Of a stretch of DNA of 64,000 bases, positions 61,375 to 64,000 are shown one piece after another. The position numbers were made by a program, and so were the translations under genes. This DNA is from Distichodus sexfasciatus (Eukaryota > Chordata > Actinopteri > Characiformes > Distichodontidae). Where the stretch lies: NCBI GenBank assembly GCA_032718565.1, contig JAVGVS010000094.1:439121-503120 (forward strand). Direction: 5' to 3'. Numbering within the stretch: the stretch's first letter is position 1; the number at the start of each line of letters is the position of its first letter. Below the pieces are notes generated by a model. That model was not told the origin of the DNA. It saw only the letters and a list, made by a program, of their open reading frames with translations, and searched no databases.

Positions 61375-64000
61375 GTGAGTTGAAGCGATTCAGCATTTTG
61401 CGACTCAAAATTTATCTTAATGCTAAATTGCAGATAGAATGCGGTTTTCGTTTCGTATTAATATGGGCCGTGATCTTTGTGTAGCCTTGGCATATTTTAG
61501 CGATATTTCAGCATGTGTTTTCACATCTCTGCACATGCATATTTATACAGCACATATTTATAGACTTTAGGAGAGTGTGTAGGCGCTGTGTGTGTGTGGC
61601 AGCGTTACTCGCGAGTCGGTGTGTAGGAGTTTGAGTCTCTGGGAATGCGGGAATGGAAGACAGGTTGTTGTGTAATGCTTCTTTCTTTCTATTTCCCTTT
61701 CTTTTTCTTTCTCTCCCTCCCTTACTGTCTTTCCTTTCTTGCACTGAATGAGGCTTATTTCACATACTGGTTGTGATAAATTGGCCGAATCATTTCTTTA
61801 TTAGGCTGAGAAAGTCACTCCTTATATTTCTCGCTATCATGGTCACTCTTTTTGCTATGCAGTGTAAGTCGTACTAATATCACTGCCAATCCCTCGCAGA
61901 TGTTTGCACCGTGTGCCTTGTTAGCAAAACCTTGTCAGCGCGATATGAGGGTAAAAAAACAAACAAACAAAAACTCAAAACAAAAATAATTGTCCAAGAA
62001 AAATCTTTAATTAATCTTGATATTAATTTGAGGTCTTATTGCCCAGCCCTATGTCATACACTGATTTAACACCATCACTTCCATTTATATTAAATCTTCT
62101 TTTAATAAAAATATAGCCCCTGTGTATGATGTTGGATCGATGATCATTGATTCAACGTATTGGTGTAGATCGATGCATCGTTACACCCCTTACAATTCGT
62201 AATATGAACCTGAGGTCAGCATAAATAAAGCTCCGTTCCCTAAAAGCGATCAATGGACTGAGAGAGCCAAAGGTCTCCCGTTCTTTATTTAGCCGCGCCT
62301 CTTTTTGATCCGTGCAGGTATCAAAAGCCAGTTTCAAGGACTTCCCTCGAGGCACGGAATGATAAAACCAGTAATCTGACTTCCCATCTCTAGACTCTTG
62401 TTTGTCGAGATCCGCTCACCTCTCCCCAGCTAGACTGGCCGAAATGTGACCTCAAATCAGTAATGCAAAATCACAGATTAACTTTGATGATTCATTGCTG
62501 ATGGTAAAAATGAAGGCTTAAAATTTGCATGTGACAGCTAGACAGGCGGTGCTGTTCAGCAGCAGATCATAAAGATTACAGATAATGTAAGTACATACAT
62601 CAACCAAAAGGCTTGTTGGGGATTGGAACCTCAGTTTTAGACAACAATAAGAGACCTTATGTAGACTTTTATAATCTGAGATTTTTGTAAGAGTCGGCCA
62701 TCAGTACAGTCATGCTGACAGTCTTCAGAGAGAATGTTTTCATTTGAAGTCGTTCGTCACCCATGAATGCATTCACAGATTGGATCACTTCTGACACAAT
62801 GAGAAACAGAAAGTATAAAGATTATGTCCAAAACTTTGTCTTCTTCTTTCACCACTTTTTGTCTCCATCTGACAGCCAGTGCCAGTTCAGCAGCTCGCTT
62901 TATTTTATCAGGCTGTCAAGAAAGAGGTGATGTTTGGAGAGCCACGTTCTTCTATTTCCACACAGTCAGTTGGATTTTTCTGTACGGAAGAAGCAGAGAA
63001 AGAAGAATCGTTTACAGGACTTCTGCTTAATTTAAGCGGTGGATGGGAGCCAAGTGCCGAAGCAGCAGCTTGTGCTTTCGACCCGTCCGATCGGCGTGAA
63101 TGATTGTTCCGAGTGTAATGGACTGCATCGTTGCAGAGTCAGACCTTTTCTGTAATGAAGTTTTTGTGAGTCGAATGAGTGGACTCTGTTGCTTTAAAGC
63201 GATTAAAACAGCCTGTTCTGTGAGATTTCATCAGAACTTGCTTCATATGAGTGTGGCACAACATGTGTCGTTACTTGTCTCCTGACCCTTTCACTCGCTC
63301 TTCGCTCTTTTCTCAGGACTCTTATAGGAGTGAAAGTCACAAGTTAAAGTGAATTAAAGTGAGTAATTATTTTAACACTGTGAACACAGCACAGCACACC
63401 ACAACGTAATGTTACGGTTTTTGGGCGCCATTTCTTGCTAAATTGCTTCAGTTCAGTCAAATCTTCCCCTTTAATAACAGACTAAACTCATATTTTAGCT
63501 GATAACTAACTACAGCCAGCATTCTACTCACAATACAGCGTTTACTGAGATTTCCAGCCTTTTTTCTGGAACGCGCGTCCTGCTCGCAGATCAGAGCGTA
63601 CCGAACGGTTTGATAAAATACCTTCTTCAAACCTACTTTTTCACCATGGTTCTGACATTCTACAGTGTTTTCTTATTAACAATTTGCTCTTAAACGCTAC
63701 AGATTCTACAACAGCTGAAGTGCACTGTTATGCAAATTTTATTGCATGCCTGTTTGTCCAGAACCTTAAGTCAGTGAGTTTTCTTCATTCCAACTTGTAT
63801 AATATTATACTACTTATATGTCTTGGTTTCCTTATGTAATTTGGATTGTTACTATCTGCTCAATCATTGAATTCATGTTTTGATGTATCGTTACACCTCT
63901 AGTCTCTGGCAAACAGTGCTAAACTTAAAATACCATTTAAAAAGAGCGGTAGAATTGCGAGGATGAAATGTTACCCGGACATACAGTATTCAATAACCAT
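61375..64000. other. c2cd2l intron, no further exon seen
   Basis: No continuation of the SMP domain was found. Contents: a CT-rich patch at 61675-61735, hAT-type termini at about 62085-62195 (ggtgtagatcgatgcatcg) and 63868-63902 (tgatgtatcgttacacc), and a SINE tail at 63358-63412. Confidence 0.55.

Noticed and set aside
61508..61744. 78-aa minus-strand frame rich in Lys/Arg/Glu
   Set aside because: Reverse of a CT-rich tract in the c2cd2l intron.

Overview
The window is nuclear DNA from a bony fish, almost certainly a teleost. Every gene is split by GT-AG introns. The intergenic and intronic DNA is full of fish-type Tc1/mariner, hAT and tRNA-SINE copies and of CA, GA, TA and AAT microsatellites. 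The gene order matches the vertebrate block that in human lies on 11q23.3. A characin or catfish-like (otophysan) genome is possible from the repeat families, but I cannot settle the species.

Layout. Positions 1-3043 (minus) hold the 5' part of a PDZ protein best read as pdzd3. Positions 9363-20990 (minus) hold a complete 14-exon abcg4, an ABC half-transporter of 644 aa. Positions 31883-35935 (plus) hold a complete 4-exon secreted protein with only the C-terminal beta domain of the transcobalamin family. Positions 36754-39212 are an almost intact but dead IS630/Tc1-mariner element with spliced transposase exons. Positions 39631-43663 (minus) hold a complete secreted cysteine-rich sushi-domain protein that I do not recognise. 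Positions 45042-48458 (minus) are hinfp (492 aa, nine coding exons). Positions 52132-55988 (minus) are dpagt1 (406 aa, nine coding exons). From about 59.2 kb to the right edge (plus) is the start of c2cd2l: a non-coding first exon, the first coding exon and the beginning of a long intron.

The genes do not form one pathway. abcg4 exports sterols, hinfp is a zinc-finger activator of histone H4 genes, dpagt1 makes the first dolichol-linked sugar of N-glycosylation at the ER, and c2cd2l is an ER-plasma membrane lipid-transfer tether. They are linked by ancient synteny. Compared with the human order as I recall it, the dpagt1/c2cd2l head-to-head pair is inverted as a unit, and two small secreted-protein genes sit between hinfp and abcg4.

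Repeats explain much of the rest. They include nested hAT insertions, a hAT relic with a perfect 8-bp target duplication and a ZBED-like coding fragment, long hairpin elements, three palindromic degenerate minisatellites, a roughly 0.9-kb GA/GT tract next to the c2cd2l first exon, and a minisatellite in abcg4 intron 2 that repeats a 5' splice-site-like sequence. Coding exons were assembled by hand from reading frame, GT-AG boundaries and remembered vertebrate homologues; no alignment or search was run.
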